DNA from: Larix kaempferi | Taxonomy: Eukaryota; Streptophyta; Pinopsida; Pinales; Pinaceae | Reading direction: 5' to 3' | Length of the DNA stretch: 64,000 bases | Assembly: GCA_027924585.1 (NCBI GenBank) | Contig: BSBM01000917.1 | Span: 9,229,501-9,293,500, forward strand | Shown: in pieces, positions 36,998 through 50,457 of the stretch | Layout: the number at the start of each line of letters is the position of its first letter | Position numbering within the stretch: the first letter of the stretch is position 1 | Program-made: the position numbers and the translations under genes | The notes under the pieces: model-generated | Seen by the model: the letters and a program-made list of their open reading frames with translations, nothing else | The model's database searches: none | Told to the model about the DNA's origin: nothing

Positions 36998-37998
36998 GGA
37001 CGCATGTGCAAACTACAGAAAGTCGTTATGACGTAGAATTTGCATACTTTGTTGATTCCATTTATGAAATAAAACACATTTTCTAAAAACTCGTGTTTTT
37101 TAACAAATCATGTAAACCTTCTAGAAGCTGTGATTTTAAAAAACGGGGGAAATAAGCTTTTCTTATTTCCAAACGCATGCGCAAACAATAGAAAGTCATT
37201 ATGATGTAGAATGTGCATACTTTGTAGATTCCATTTATGAAATAAAACACATTTTCTAAAAACTTGTGTTTTTTACGAAATCATGTAAACCTTCTAGAAG
37301 CTGTGATTTTAAAAAACGGTGGAAGTAAGGTTTTCTTATTTCCGGACGCATGCGCAAACTATAGAATTTCGTTATGACGTAGAATGTGCATACTTTGTAG
37401 ATTCCATCTATGAAATAAAACACATTTTCTAAAAACTCGTGTTTTTTACGAAATCATGTAAACCTTCTAGAAGCTGTGATTTTAAAAAACGGGGGAAGTA
37501 AGCGTTACTTATTTCCTGACGCATGCGCAAACTATAGAAATTCGTTATGACGTAGAATGTGCATACTTTGTAGATTCCATTTATGAAATAAAACACATTT
37601 TCTAAAAACTCGTGTTTTTTACGAAATCATGTAAACCTTCTAGAAGCTCTGATTTTAAAAAACGGTGGAAGTAAGCTTTTTTTGTTTCCGGACGCATGAG
37701 TAAACTATAGAATGTCGTTATGATGTAGAATGTGCATACTTTCTAGATTCAAATTTATGAAATAAAACACATTTTCTAAAAATTCGTGTTTTTTACGAAA
37801 TCATGTAAACCTTCTAGAAGCTGTGATTTTAAAAAACAGGGGAAGTAAGTTTTTCTTATTTCCGGACGCATGCGCAAACTATAGAAAGTTGTTATGACGT
37901 AGAATGTTCATACTTTGTAGATTCCATTTATGAAATAAAACACATTTTCCAAAAACTCGTGTTTTTTACGAAATCATGTAAACCTTCTAGAAGCTGTG

Positions 37999-38691
37999 AT
38001 TTTAAAAAACGGTGAAAGTAAGCTTTTCTTATTTCCGGACGAATGCGCAAACTATAGAAAGTCGTTATGACGTAGAATGTGCATACTTTGTTGATTCCAT
38101 TTAAGAAATAAAACACATTTTCTAAAAACTCGTGGTTTTTACGAAATCATGTAAACCTTCTAGAAGCTGTGATTTTAAAAAAACGGTGGAAATAAGCTTT
38201 TCTTTTTTCCGGACGCATGCGCAAACTATAGAAAGTCGTTATGACGTAGAATGTGCATACTTTGTAGATTCCATTTATGAAATAAAACACATTTTCTAAA
38301 AACTCGTGTTTTTTACGAAATCATGTAAACCTTTTAACAGTTGTGATTTTAAAAAACGGTGGAAGTAAGCTTTTCTTATTTCCGGACGCATGCATAAACT
38401 ATAGAAAGTTGTTATGACGTAGAATGTGCATACTTTGTTGATTCCATTTATGAAATAACACACATTTTCTAAAAACTCGTGTTTTTTAAGAAATCATATA
38501 AACCTTCTAGAAGCTGTGATTTTAAAAAATGGGGGAAGTAAGCTTTTCTTATTTCCGGACGCATGCGCAAACTATAGAAAGTCGTTATGACGTAGAATGT
38601 GCATACTTTGTAGATTCCATTTATGAAATAAAACACATTTTCTAAAAACTCGTGTTTTTTACGAAATCATGTAAACCTTCTAGAAGCTGTG
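37999..38691 (+). repeat. 4-monomer duplication, copy 1
   Basis: This unit of four monomers is followed directly by a second copy. The ordered markers are GGTGAAAGTAAGC (38011), GGAAATAAGC with TTTTTTCC, CCTTTTAACAG (AACAG at 38336) and GCATGCATAAAC. An extra A near 38173 makes one monomer 174 bp. The boundaries are accurate to within about 50 bp. Confidence 0.82.
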
Positions 38692-39383
38692 ATTTTAAAA
38701 AACGGTGAAAGTAAGCTTTTCTTATTTCCGGACGAATGCGCAAACTATAGAAAGTCGTTATGACGTAGAATGTGCATACTTTGTTGATTCCATTTAAGAA
38801 ATAAAACACATTTTCTAAAAACTCGTGGTTTTTACGAAATCATGTAAACCTTCTAGAAGCTGTGATTTTAAAAAACGGTGGAAATAAGCTTTTCTTTTTT
38901 CCGGACGCATGCGCAAACTATAGAAAGTCGTTATGACGTAGAATGTGCATACTTTGTAGATTCCATTTATGAAATAAAACACATTTTCTAAAAACTCGTG
39001 TTTTTTACGAAATCATGTAAACCTTTTAACAGTTGTGATTTTAAAAAACGGTGGAAGTAAGCTTTTCTTATTTCCGGACGCATGCATAAACTATAGAAAG
39101 TTGTTATGACGTAGAATGTGCATACTTTGTTGATTCCATTTATGAAATAACACACATTTTCTAAAAACTCGTGTTTTTTAAGAAATCATATAAACCTTCT
39201 AGAAGCTGTGATTTTAAAAAATGGGGGAAGTAAGCTTTTCTTATTTCCGGACGCATGCGCAAACTATAGAAAGTCGTTATGACGTAGAATGTGCATACTT
39301 TGTAGATTCCATTTATGAAATAAAACACATTTTCTAAAAACTCGTGTTTTTTACGAAATCATGTAAACCTTCTAGAAGCTGTG
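38692..39383 (+). repeat. 4-monomer duplication, copy 2
   Basis: The second copy is 692-693 bp downstream of the first, with GGTGAAAG at 38704 and AACAG at 39028. The array then leaves the pattern at a monomer with GCGTTACTT near 39400. The related segment at 50.3-51.8 kb has only one copy of this unit. Confidence 0.82.
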
Positions 39384-41280
39384 ATTTTAAAAAACGGGGG
39401 AAGTAAGCGTTACTTATTTCCGGACGCATGCGCAAACTATAGAAATTCGTTATGACGTAGAATGTGCATACTTTGTAGATTCCATTTATGAAATAAAACA
39501 CATTTTCTAAAAACTCGTGTTTTTTACGAAATCATGTAAACCTTCTAGAAGCTCTGATTTTAAAAAACAGTGGAAGTAAGCTTTTCTTGTTTCCGGACGC
39601 ATGAGTAAACTATAGAATGTCGTTATGACGTAGAATGTGCATACTTTGTAGATTCAAATTTATGAAATAAAACACATTTTCTAAAAACTCGTGTTTTTTA
39701 CGAAATCATGTAAACCTTCTAGAAGCTGTGATTTTAAAAAACAGGGGAAGTAAGTTTTTCTTATTTCCGGACGCATGCGCAAACTATAGAAAGTTGTTAT
39801 GACGTAGAATGTGCATACTTTGTAGATTCCATTTATGAAATAAAACACATTTTCTAAAAACTCGTGTTTTTTACGAAATCATGTAAACCTTCTAGAAGCT
39901 GTGATTTTAAAAAACGGTGAAAGTAAGCTTTTCTTATTTCCGGACGAATGCGCAAACTATAGAAAGTCGTTATGACGTAGAATGTGCATACTTTGTTGAT
40001 TCCATTTAAGAAATAAAACACATTTTCTAAAAACTCATGTTTTTTACGAAATCATGTAAACCTTCTAGAAGCTGTGATTTTAAAAAACGGTGGAAATAAG
40101 CTTTTCTTTTTTCCGGACGCATGCGCAAACTATAGAAAGTCGTTATGACGTAGAATGTGCATACTTTGTATATTCCATTTATGAAATAAAACACATTTTC
40201 TAAAAACTCGTGTTTTTTACGAAATCATGTAAACCTTTTAACAGTTGTGATTTTAAAAAACGGTGGAAGTAAGCTTTTCTTATTTCCGGACGCATGCATA
40301 AACAATAGAAAGTTGTTATGACGTAGAATGTGCATACTTTGTCGATTCCATTTATGAAATAACACACATTTTCTAAAAACTCGTGTTTTTTAAGAAATCA
40401 TATAAACCTTCTAGAAGATGTGATTTTTAAAAAATGGGGGAAGTAAGCTTTTCTTATTTCCAAACGCATGCATAAACTATAAAAAGTCGTTATGACGTAG
40501 AATGTGCATACTTTGTTGATTGCATTTATGAAATAAAACACATTTTCTAAAAACTCGTGTTTTTTAAGAAATCATGTAAACCTTCTAGAAGCTGTGATTT
40601 TAAAAAACGGGGAAGTAAGCTTTTCGTATTTCAGGACGCATGCGCAAACTATAGAAAGTCGTTATGACGTAGAATGTGCATACTTTGTAGATTCCATTGA
40701 TGAAATAAAACACATTTTCTAAAAACTCGTGTTTTTTACGAAATCATGTAAACCTTCTAGAAGCTGTGATTTTAAAAAACTGTGGAAGTAAGCTTTTCTT
40801 ATTTCCGGACGCATTCGCAAACTATAGAATTTCGTTATGACGTAGAATGTGCATACTTTGTAGATTCCATTTATGAAATAAAACACATTTTCTAAAAACT
40901 CATGTTTTTTACGAAATCATATAAACCTTCTAGAAGCTGTGATTTTAAAAAACCGTTGATTAAGCTTTTCTTATTTCCGGACGCATGCGCAAACAATATA
41001 AAGTCGTTATGACGTAGAATGTGCATACTTTGTTGATTCCATTTATGAAATAAAACACATTTTCTAAACACTCGTGTTTTTTAAGAAATCATGTAAACCT
41101 TCTAGAAGTTGTGATTTTAAAAAACGGGGGGAAGTAAGCTTTTCTTATCTCCGGACGCATGCGCAAACTATAGAAAGTCATTATGCGGTAGAATGTGCAT
41201 ACTTTGTAGATTCGATTTATGAAATAAAACACATTTTCTAAAAACTCGTGTTTTTTACAAAATCATGTAAACCTTCTAGA

Positions 41281-44200
41281 AGCTGTGATTTTAAAAAATG
41301 GGGGAAGTAAGCTTTTCTTATTTCCGGACGCATGCGCAAATTATAGAAAGTCGTTATGACATAGAATGTGAATACTTTGTAGATTCCATTTATGAAATAA
41401 AACACATTTTCTAAAAACTCGTGTTTTTTGCGAAATCATGTAAACCTTCTAGAAGCTGTGATTTCAAAAAACGGTGGAAGTAAGCTTTTCTTATCTCCGG
41501 ATGCATGCGCAAACTATAGAAAGTCGTTATGACGTAGAATGTGCATACTTTGTTGATTCCATTTATGAAATAGAAAACATTTTCTAAAAACTCGTGTTTT
41601 TTAAGAAATCATGTAAACCTTCTAGAAGCTGTGATTTTAAAAAACGGGGGAAGTAAGCTTTTCTTATTTCCAAACGCATGCGCAAACTATAGAAAGTCGT
41701 TATGACGTAGAATGTGCATACTTTGTTGATTCCATTTATGAAATAAAACACATTTTCTAAAAACTCGTGTTTTTTAAGAAATCATGTAAACCTTCTACAA
41801 GCTGTGATTTTAAAAAACGGTGGAAGTAAGCTTCTCTTATTTCCGGACGCATGCGCAAACTATAGAATGTCCTTATGACGTAGAATGTGCATACTTTGTA
41901 GATTCCATTTATGAAATAAAACACATTTTCTAAAAACTCGTGTTTTTTACGAAATCATGTAAACCTTCTAGAAGCTGTGATTTTAAAAAATGGTGGAAGT
42001 AAGCTTTTCTTATTTCCGGACGCATGCGCAAACTATAGAATGTCATTATGACGTAGAATGTGCATACTTTGTAGATTCCATTTATGAAATAAAAAACATT
42101 TTCTAAAAACTCGTGTTTTTTACGAAATCATGTAAACCTTCTAGATGCTGTGATTTTAAAGAATGGTGGAAGTAAGCTTTTCTTATTTCCGGACGCATGC
42201 GCAAACTATATAAAGTCGTTATGACGTAGAATGTGGATACTTTGTTGATTCTATTTATGAAATAAAACACATTTTCTAAAACCTCGTTTTTTTTAAGAAA
42301 TCATGTAAACCTTCTAGAAGCTGTGATTTTAAAAAACGGTGAAGTAATCTTTTCTTATTTCCAAACGCATGCGCAAACTATAGAAAGTCGTTATGACGTA
42401 GAATGTGCATACTTTGTTGATTCCATTTATGAAATAAAACACATTTTCTAAAAACTCATGTTTTTTAAGAAATCATGTAAACCTTCTAGAAGCTGTGATT
42501 TTAAAAAATGGGGGAAGTAAGCTTTTCTTATTTCTGGACGCATGCGCAAACTATAGAAAGTCGTTATGACATAGAATGTGAATACTTTGTAGATTCCGTC
42601 TATGAAATAAAACACATTTTCTAAAAACTCGTGTTTTTTGCGAAATCATGTAAACCTTCTAGAAGCTGTGATTTCAAAAAACGGTGGAAGTAAGCTTTTC
42701 TTTTTTCCGGACGCATGCGCAAACTATAGAAAGTCGTTATGACGTAGAATGTGCATACTTTGTTGATTCCATTTATGAAATAGAACACATTTTCTAAAAA
42801 ATCGTGTTTTTTAAGAAATCATGTAAACCTTCTAGAAGCTGTGATTTTAAAAAACGGGGGAAGTAAGATTTTCTTATTTCCAAACGCACGCGCAAACTCT
42901 AGAAAGTCCTTATGACGTAGAATGTGCATACTCTGTTGATTCCATTTATGAAATAAAGCACATTTTCTAAAAACTCGTGTTTTTTAAGAAATCATGTAAA
43001 ACTTCTAGAAGCTGTGATTTTAAAAAACGGGGGAAGTAAGCGTTTCTTATTTCCGGACGCATGCACAAACTATAGAAAGTCGTTATGACGTAGAATGTGC
43101 ATACTTTGTAGATTCCATTTATGAAATAAAACACATTTTCTAAAAACTCGTGTTTTTTACGAAATCATGTCAACCTTCTAGAAGCTGTGATTTTAAAAAA
43201 CTGCGGAAGTAAGCTTTTCTTATTTCCAGACGCATGCGCAAACTATAGAATGTCGTTATGAAGTAGAATGTGCATACTTTGTAGATTCCATTTATGAAAT
43301 AAAACACATTTTCTAAAAACTAGTGTTTTTTACGAAATCATGTCAACCTTCTAGAAGCTGTGATTTAAAAAAACTGCGGAAGTAAGCTTTTCTTATTTCC
43401 AGACGCATGCGCAAACTATAGAATGTCGTTATGACGTAGAATGTGCATACTTTGTAGATTCCATTTATGAAATAAAACACATTTTCTAAAAACTCGTGTT
43501 TTTTACGAAATCATGTCAACCTTCTAGAAGCTGTGATTTTAAAAAACTGCGGAAGTAAGCTTTTCTTATTTCCAGACGCATGCGCAAACTATAGAAAGTC
43601 GTTATGACGTAGAATGTGCATACTTTGTTGATTCTATTTATGAAATAAAACACATTTTCTAAAAACTCGTGTTTTTTAAGAAATCATGTAAACCTCCTAG
43701 AAGCTGTGATTTTAAAAAACGGGGGAAGTAAGCTTTTCTTATTTCCAAACGCATGCGCAAACTATAGAAAGTCGTTATGACGTAGAATGTGCATACTTTG
43801 TTGATTCCATTTATGAAATAAAACACATTTTCCAAAAACTCGTGTTTTTTACGAAATCATGTAAACCTTCTAGAAGCTGTGATTTTAAAAAATGGTGGAA
43901 GTAAGCTTTTCTTATTTCCGGACGCATGCGCAAACTATAGAAAGTCGTTATGCCGTAGAATGTGCATACTTTGTAGATTCCATTTATGAAATAAAACACA
44001 TTTTCTAAAAACTCGTGTTTTTTACGAAATCATGTAAACCTTCTAGAAGCTGTGATTTTAAAAAACGGTGGAAGTAAGCTTTTCTTATTTCCGGACGTAT
44101 GCGCAAACTATAGAAAGTCGTTATGACGTAGAATGTGAATACTTTGTAGATTCCATTTATGAAATAAGACACATTTTCTAAAAACTCTTTTTTTTTACGA

Positions 44201-47200
44201 AATCATGTAAACCTTCTAGAAGCTGTGATTTTAAAAAACGGGGGAAGTAAGCTTTTCTTATTTCCGGACGCATGCGCAAACTATAGAATGTCGTTATGAC
44301 GTAGAATGTGCATACTTTGTAGATTCCATTTATGAAATAAAACACATTTTCTAAAAACTCGTGTTTTTTACGAAATCATGTAAACCTTCTAGATGCTGTG
44401 ATTTTAAAAAATGGTGGAAGTAAGCTTTTCTTATTCCCGGACGCATGCGCAACCTATAGAAAGTCGTTATGACGTAGAATGTGCATACTTTGTAGATTCC
44501 TTTTATGAAATAAAACGCATTTTCTAAAAACTCGTGTTTTTTAAGAAATCATGTAAACCTTCTAGAAGCTGTGATTTTAAAAAACGGGGGAAGTAAGCTT
44601 TTCTTATTTCCAAACGCATGCGCAAACTATAGAAAGTAGTTATGACGTAGAATGTGCATACTTTGTTGATTCCATTTATGAAATAAAACACATTTTCTAA
44701 AAACTCGTGTTTTTTAAGAAATCATGTAAACCTTCTAGAAGCTGTGATTTTAAAAAACGGTGGAAGTAAGCTTTTCTTATTTCCGGACGCATCCGCAAAC
44801 TATAAAAAGTCGTTATGACGTAGAATGTGGATACTTTGTTGATTCTATTTATGAAATAAAACACATTTTCTAAAACCTCGTGTTTTTTAAGAAATCATGT
44901 AAACCTTCTAGAAGCTGTGATTTTAAAAAACGGGGGAAGTAAGCTTTTCTTATTTCCAAACGCATGCGCAAACTATAGAAAGTCGTTATGACGTAGAATG
45001 TGCATACTTTGTTGATTCCATTTATGAAATAAAACACATTTTCTAAAAACTCATGTTTTTTAAGAAATCATGTAAACCTTCTAGAAGCTGTGATTTTAAA
45101 AAATGGGGGAAGTAAGCTTTTCTTATTTCCGGACGCATGCGCAAACTATAGAAAGTCGTTATGACATAGAATGTGAATACTTTGTAGATTGCATCTATGA
45201 AATAAAACACATTTTCTAAAAACTCGTGTTTTTTGCGAAATCATGTAAACCTTCTAGAAGCTGTGATTTCAAAAAACGGTGGAAGTAAGCTTTTCTTATT
45301 TCCGGACGCATGCGCAAACTATAGAAAGTCCTTATGATGCAGAATGTGCATACTTTGTTGATTCCATTTATGAAATAGAACACATTTTCTAAAAACTCGT
45401 GTTTTTTAAGAAATCATGTAAACCTTCTAGAAGCTGTGATTTTAAAAAATGGGGGAAGTAAGATTTTCTTATTTCCAAACGCACGCGCAAACTATAGAAA
45501 GTCCTTATGACGTAGAATGTGCATACTTTGTTGATTCCATTTATGAAATAAAGCACATTTTCTAAAAACTCGTGTTTTTTAAGAAATCATGTAAACCTTC
45601 TAGAAGCTGTGATTTTAAAAAACGGGGGAAGTAAGCGTTTCTTATTTCCGGACCCATGCACAAACTATAGAAAGTCGTTATGACGTAGAATGTGCATACT
45701 TTGTAGATTCCATTTATGAAATAAAACACATTTTCTAAAAACTCGTGTTTTTTACGAAATCATGTAAACCTTCTAGAAGCTGTGATTTTAAAAAATGGCG
45801 GAAGTAAGCTTTTCTTATTTCCGGACGCATGCGCAAACTATAGAATGTCGTTATGACGTAGAATGTGCATACTTTGTAGATTCCATTTATGAAATAAAAC
45901 ACATTTTCTAAAAACTAGTTTTTTTTACGAAATCATGTAAACCTTCTAGAAGCTGTGATTTTAAAAAACGGGCGAAGTAAGCTTTTCTTATTTCCGGACA
46001 CATGCGCAAACTATAGAAAGTCGTTATGATGTAGAATGTACATACTTTGTTGATTCTATTTATGAAATAAAACACATTTTCTAAAAACTCGTGTTTTTTA
46101 AGAAATCATGTAAACCTCCTAGAAGCTGTGATTTTAAAAAACGGGGGAAGTAAGCTTTTCTTATTTCCAAACGCATGCGCAAACTATAGAAAGTCGTTAT
46201 GACGTAGAATGTGCATACTTTGTAGATTCCATTTATGAAATAAAAACACATTTTCTAAAAACTCGTGTTTTTTACGAAATCATGTAAACCTTCTAGAAGC
46301 TGTGATTTTAAAAAATGGGGGAAGTAAGCTTTTCTTATTTCCGGACGCATGCGCAAACTATAGAAGTCGTTATGACGTAGAATGTGCATACTTTGTTGAT
46401 TCCATTTATGAAATAAAACACATTTTCTAAAAACTCATGTTTTTTAAAAAATCATGTAAACCTTCTAGAAGCTGTGATTTCAAAAAACGGTGGAAGTAAG
46501 CTTTTCTTATTTCCGGACGCATGCGCAAACTATAGAAAGTCGTTATGACGTAGAATGTGCATACTTTGTTGATTCCATTTATGAAATAGAACACATTTTC
46601 TAAAAACTCGTGTTTTTTAAGAAATCATGTAAACCTTCTAGAAGCTGTGATTTTAAAAAACGGGGGAAGTAAGATTTTCTTATTTCCAAACGCACGCGCA
46701 AACTCTAGAAAGTCCTTATGACGTAGAATGTGCATACTCTGTTGATTCCATTTATGAAATAAAGCACATTTTCTAAAAACTCGTGTTTTTTAAGAAATCA
46801 TGTAAACCTTCTAGAAGCTGTGATTTTAAAAAACGGGGGAAGTAAGCGTTTCTTATTTCCGGACGCATGCACAAACTATAGAAAGTCGTTATGACGTAGA
46901 ATGTGCATACTTTGTAGATTCCATTTATGAAATAAAACACATTTTCTAAAAACTCGTGTTTTTTACGAAATCATGTCAACCTTCTAGAAGCTGTGATTTT
47001 AAAAAACTGCGGAAGTAAGCTTTTCTTATTTCCAGACGCATGCGCAAACTATAGAATGTCGTTATGACGTAGAATGTGCATACTTTGTAGATTCCATTTA
47101 TGAAATAAAACACATTTTCTAAAAACTAGTGTTTTTTTACGAAATCATGTAAACCTTCTAGAAGCTGTGATTTTAAAAAACGGGCGAAGTAAGCTTTTCT

Positions 47201-48960
47201 TATTTCCAGACGCATGCGCAAACTATAGAAAGTCGTTATGACGTAGAATGTGCATACTTTGTTGATTCTATTTATGAAACAAAACACATTTTCTAAAAAC
47301 TCGTGTTTTTTAAGAAATCATGTAAACCTCCTAGAAGCTGCGATTTTAAAAAAGGGGGGAAGTAAGCTTTTCTTATTTCCAAACGCATGCGCAAACTATA
47401 GAAAGTCGTTATGACGTAGAATGTGCATACTTTGTTGATTCCATTTATGAAATAAAACACATTTTCTAAAAACTCGTGTTTTTTAAGAAATCATGTAAAC
47501 CTTCTAGAAGTTGTGATTTTAAAAAACGGGGGAAGTAAGCTTTTCTTATTTCCGGACGCATGCGGAAACTATATAAAATCGTTATGACGTAGAATGTGCA
47601 TACTTTGTAGATTCCATTTATGAAATAAAACACATTTTCTAAAAACTCGTGTTTTTTACGAAATCATGTAAACCTTCTAGAAGCTGTGATTTTAAAAAAT
47701 GGTAGAAGTAAGCTTTTCTTATTTCCGGACGCATGCGCAAACTATAGAAAGTCGTTATGCCGTAGAATGTGCATACTTTGTAGATTCCATTTATGAAATA
47801 AAACACATTTTCTAGAAAGTCGTGTTTTTTACGAAATCATGTAAACCTTCTAGAAGCCGTGATTTTAAAAAACGGTGGAAGTAAGCTTTTCTTATTTCCG
47901 GACGTATGCGCAAACTATAGAAAGTCGTTATGACGTAGAATGTGCATACTTTGTAGATTCCATTTATGAAATAAGACACATTTTCTAAAAACTCTTTTTT
48001 TTTACGAAATCATGTAAAACTTCTAGATGCTGTGATTTTAAAAAACGGGGGAAGTAAGCTTTTATTTCCGGACGCATGCGCAAACTATAGAATGTCGTTA
48101 TGACGTAGAATGTGCATAGTTTGTAGATTCCATTTATGAAATAAAACACATTTTCTAAAAACTCGTGTTTTTTGCGAAATCATGTAAACCTTCTAGAAGC
48201 TGTGATTTCAAAAAACGGTGGAAGTAAGCTTTTCTCAACTCCGGACGCATGCGCAAACTATAGAAAGTCGTTATGACGTAGAATGTGCATACTTTGTTGA
48301 TTCCATTTATGAAATAGAACACATTTTCTAAAAACTCGTGTTTTTTAAGAAATCATGTAAACCTTCTAGAAGCTGTGATTTTAAAAAACGAGGGAAGTAA
48401 GCTTTTCTTATTTCCAAACGCACGCGCAAACTATAGAAAGTCCTTATGACGTAGAATGTGCATACTTTGTTGATTCCATTTATGAAATAAAACACATTTT
48501 CTAAAAACTCGTGTTTTTTAAGAAATCATGTAAACCTTCTAGAAGCTGTGATTTTAAAAAACGGGGGAAGTAAGCGTTTCTTATTTCCGGACGCATGCAC
48601 AAACTATAGAAAGTCGTTATGACGTAGAATGTGCATACTTTGTAGATTCCATTTATGAAATAAAACACATTTTCTAAAAACTCGTGTTTTTTACGAAATC
48701 ATGTAAACCTTCTAGAAGCTGTGATTTTAAAAAACGGCGGAAGTAAGACTTTCTTATTTCCAGACGCATGCGCAAACTATAGAATGTCGTTATGACGTAG
48801 AATGTGCATACTTTGTAGATTCCATTTATGAAATAAAACACATTTTCTAAAAACTAGTGTTTTTTACGAAATCATGTAAACCTTCTAGAAGCTGTGATTT
48901 TAAAAAACGGGCGAAGTAAGCTTTTCTTATTTCCGGACGCATGCGCAAACTATAGAAAGT
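41281..48960 (+). repeat. 173-bp satellite array, domain 1 (second stretch)
   Basis: About 44 monomers return to the domain 1 repertoire: GACATAG with GCGAAATC cassettes (about 41330, 42540, 45130), CACGCGC with CCTTATG, ATAAGACAC with the T-run, and TATATAAAGTCG with GGATACTTTG. The part 41285-43400 is colinear with about 22460-24400 at an offset near 19.0 kb; CTTCTACAAGC, GCAAATTATAG and CATGTCAA markers are shared. No gene is seen. Confidence 0.85.
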
Positions 48961-50318
48961 CGTTATAACGTAGAATGTGCATACTTGGTAGATTCCATTT
49001 ATGAAATAAAACACATTTTCTAAAAACTCGTGTTTTTTACGAAATCATGTAAACCTTGTAGAAGCTGTGATTTTGAAAAACGGTGGAAGTAAGCTTTTCT
49101 TATTTCCGGAAGAATGCCCAAAATATAGAAAGTCGTTATGATGTAGAATGTGCATACTTTGTTGATTCCATTTATGAAATAAAACACATTTTCTAAAAAC
49201 TCGTGTTTTTTAAGAAATCATGTAAACCTTCTAGAAGCTGTGATTTTAAAAAATGGGGGAAGTAAGCTTTTCTTGTTTCCAAATGTATGCGAAAACTATA
49301 GAAAGTCGTTATGACCTAGAATGTGCATACTTTGTTGATTCTATTTATGAAATAAAACACATTTTCTAAAAACTCGTTTTTTTTAAGAAATCATGTAAAC
49401 CTTCTAGAAGCTGTGATTTTAAAAAACGGGGGAAGTAAGCTTTTCTTATTTCCGGACGCATGCGCAAACTATAGAAAGTCGTTATGACGTAGAATGTGCA
49501 TACTTTGTAGATTCCATTTATGAAATAAAACACATTTTCTAAAAACTCGTGTTTTTTACGAAATCATGTAAACCTTCTAGAAGCTGTGATTTTAAAAAAT
49601 GGGGGAAGTAAGCATTACTTATTTCCGGACGCATGCGCAAACTATAGAAATTCGTTATGACGTAGAATGTGCATACTTTGTAGATTCCATTTATGAAATA
49701 AAACACATTTTCTAAAAACTTGTGTTTTTTACGAAATCATGTAAACCTTCTAGAAGCTGTGATTTTAAAAAACGGTGGAAGTAAGGTTTTCTTATTTCCG
49801 GACGCATGCGCAAACTATAGAATGTCATTATGACGTAGAATGTGCATACTTTGTAGATTCAAATTTATGAAATAGAACACATTTTCTAAAAACTGGAGTT
49901 TTTTAAGAAATCATGTAAACCTTCTAGAAACTGTGATTTTAAAAAATGGGGGAAGTAAGCTTTTCTTATTTCCAGACGCATGCGCAAACTATAGAAAGTC
50001 CTTATGACGTAGAATGTGCATACTTTGTTGATTCCATTTACGAAATAAAACACATTTTCTAAAAACTCGTGTTTTTTAAGAAATCATGTAAACCTTCTAG
50101 AAGCTATGATTTTAAAAAACGGGTAAGTAAGCTTTTCGTATTTCCGGACGCATGCGCAAACTATAGAAAGTCGTTATGACATAGAATGTGCATACTTTGT
50201 AGATTCCATTTATGAAATAAAACACATTTTCTAAAAACTCGTGTTTTTTACGAAATCATGTAAACCTTCTAGAAGCTGTGATTTTAAAAAACGGTGGAAG
50301 TAAGATTTTCTTATTTCC

Positions 50319-50457
50319 GGACGAATGCGCAAACTATAGAAAGTCGTTATGACGTAGAATGTCCATACTTTGTTGATTCCATTTAAGAAATAAATCATGT
50401 AAACCTTCTAGAAGCTCTGATTTTAAAAAACGGTGGAAGTAAGATTTTCTTATTTCC
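50319..50457 (+). repeat. Shortened 139-bp monomer with 34-bp deletion, copy 2
   Basis: This has the identical 34-bp deletion and break as at 36859-36997, followed by the same next monomer (GCATGTGCAAACTACAG). The shared break shows common descent, not independent deletion. Confidence 0.9.

Larger units (their letters stand above)
36859..41210 (+). repeat. Segmental satellite duplication in domain 2, copy A
   Basis: This is colinear with 50319-53970. The shared markers are the 34-bp-deleted monomer (36859 and 50319), AACAGTTGTG (39028 and 51795; 40240 and 53007) and GTTGATTAAGC (about 40955 and 53720). The offset is 13,460 bp at the left and 12,767 bp from 39.0 kb on. The 693-bp difference is exactly the extra 4-monomer duplication present only in this copy. 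Confidence 0.8.
34430..41280 (+). repeat. 173-bp satellite array, domain 2 (first stretch)
   Basis: About 40 monomers have a variant repertoire that is nearly absent from domain 1: GCATGAGTAAAC with TTCAAATTTATG, GACGAATGCGC, GGAAATAAGCTTTTCTTTTTTCC, CCTTTTAACAGTTGTG, GCATGCATAAAC with ATAACACAC, and AGCTCTGATTT. The boundaries are gradual over one or two monomers. GCGTTACTT is shared with domain 1 at 20583 and 28541. No gene is visible. Confidence 0.85.
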
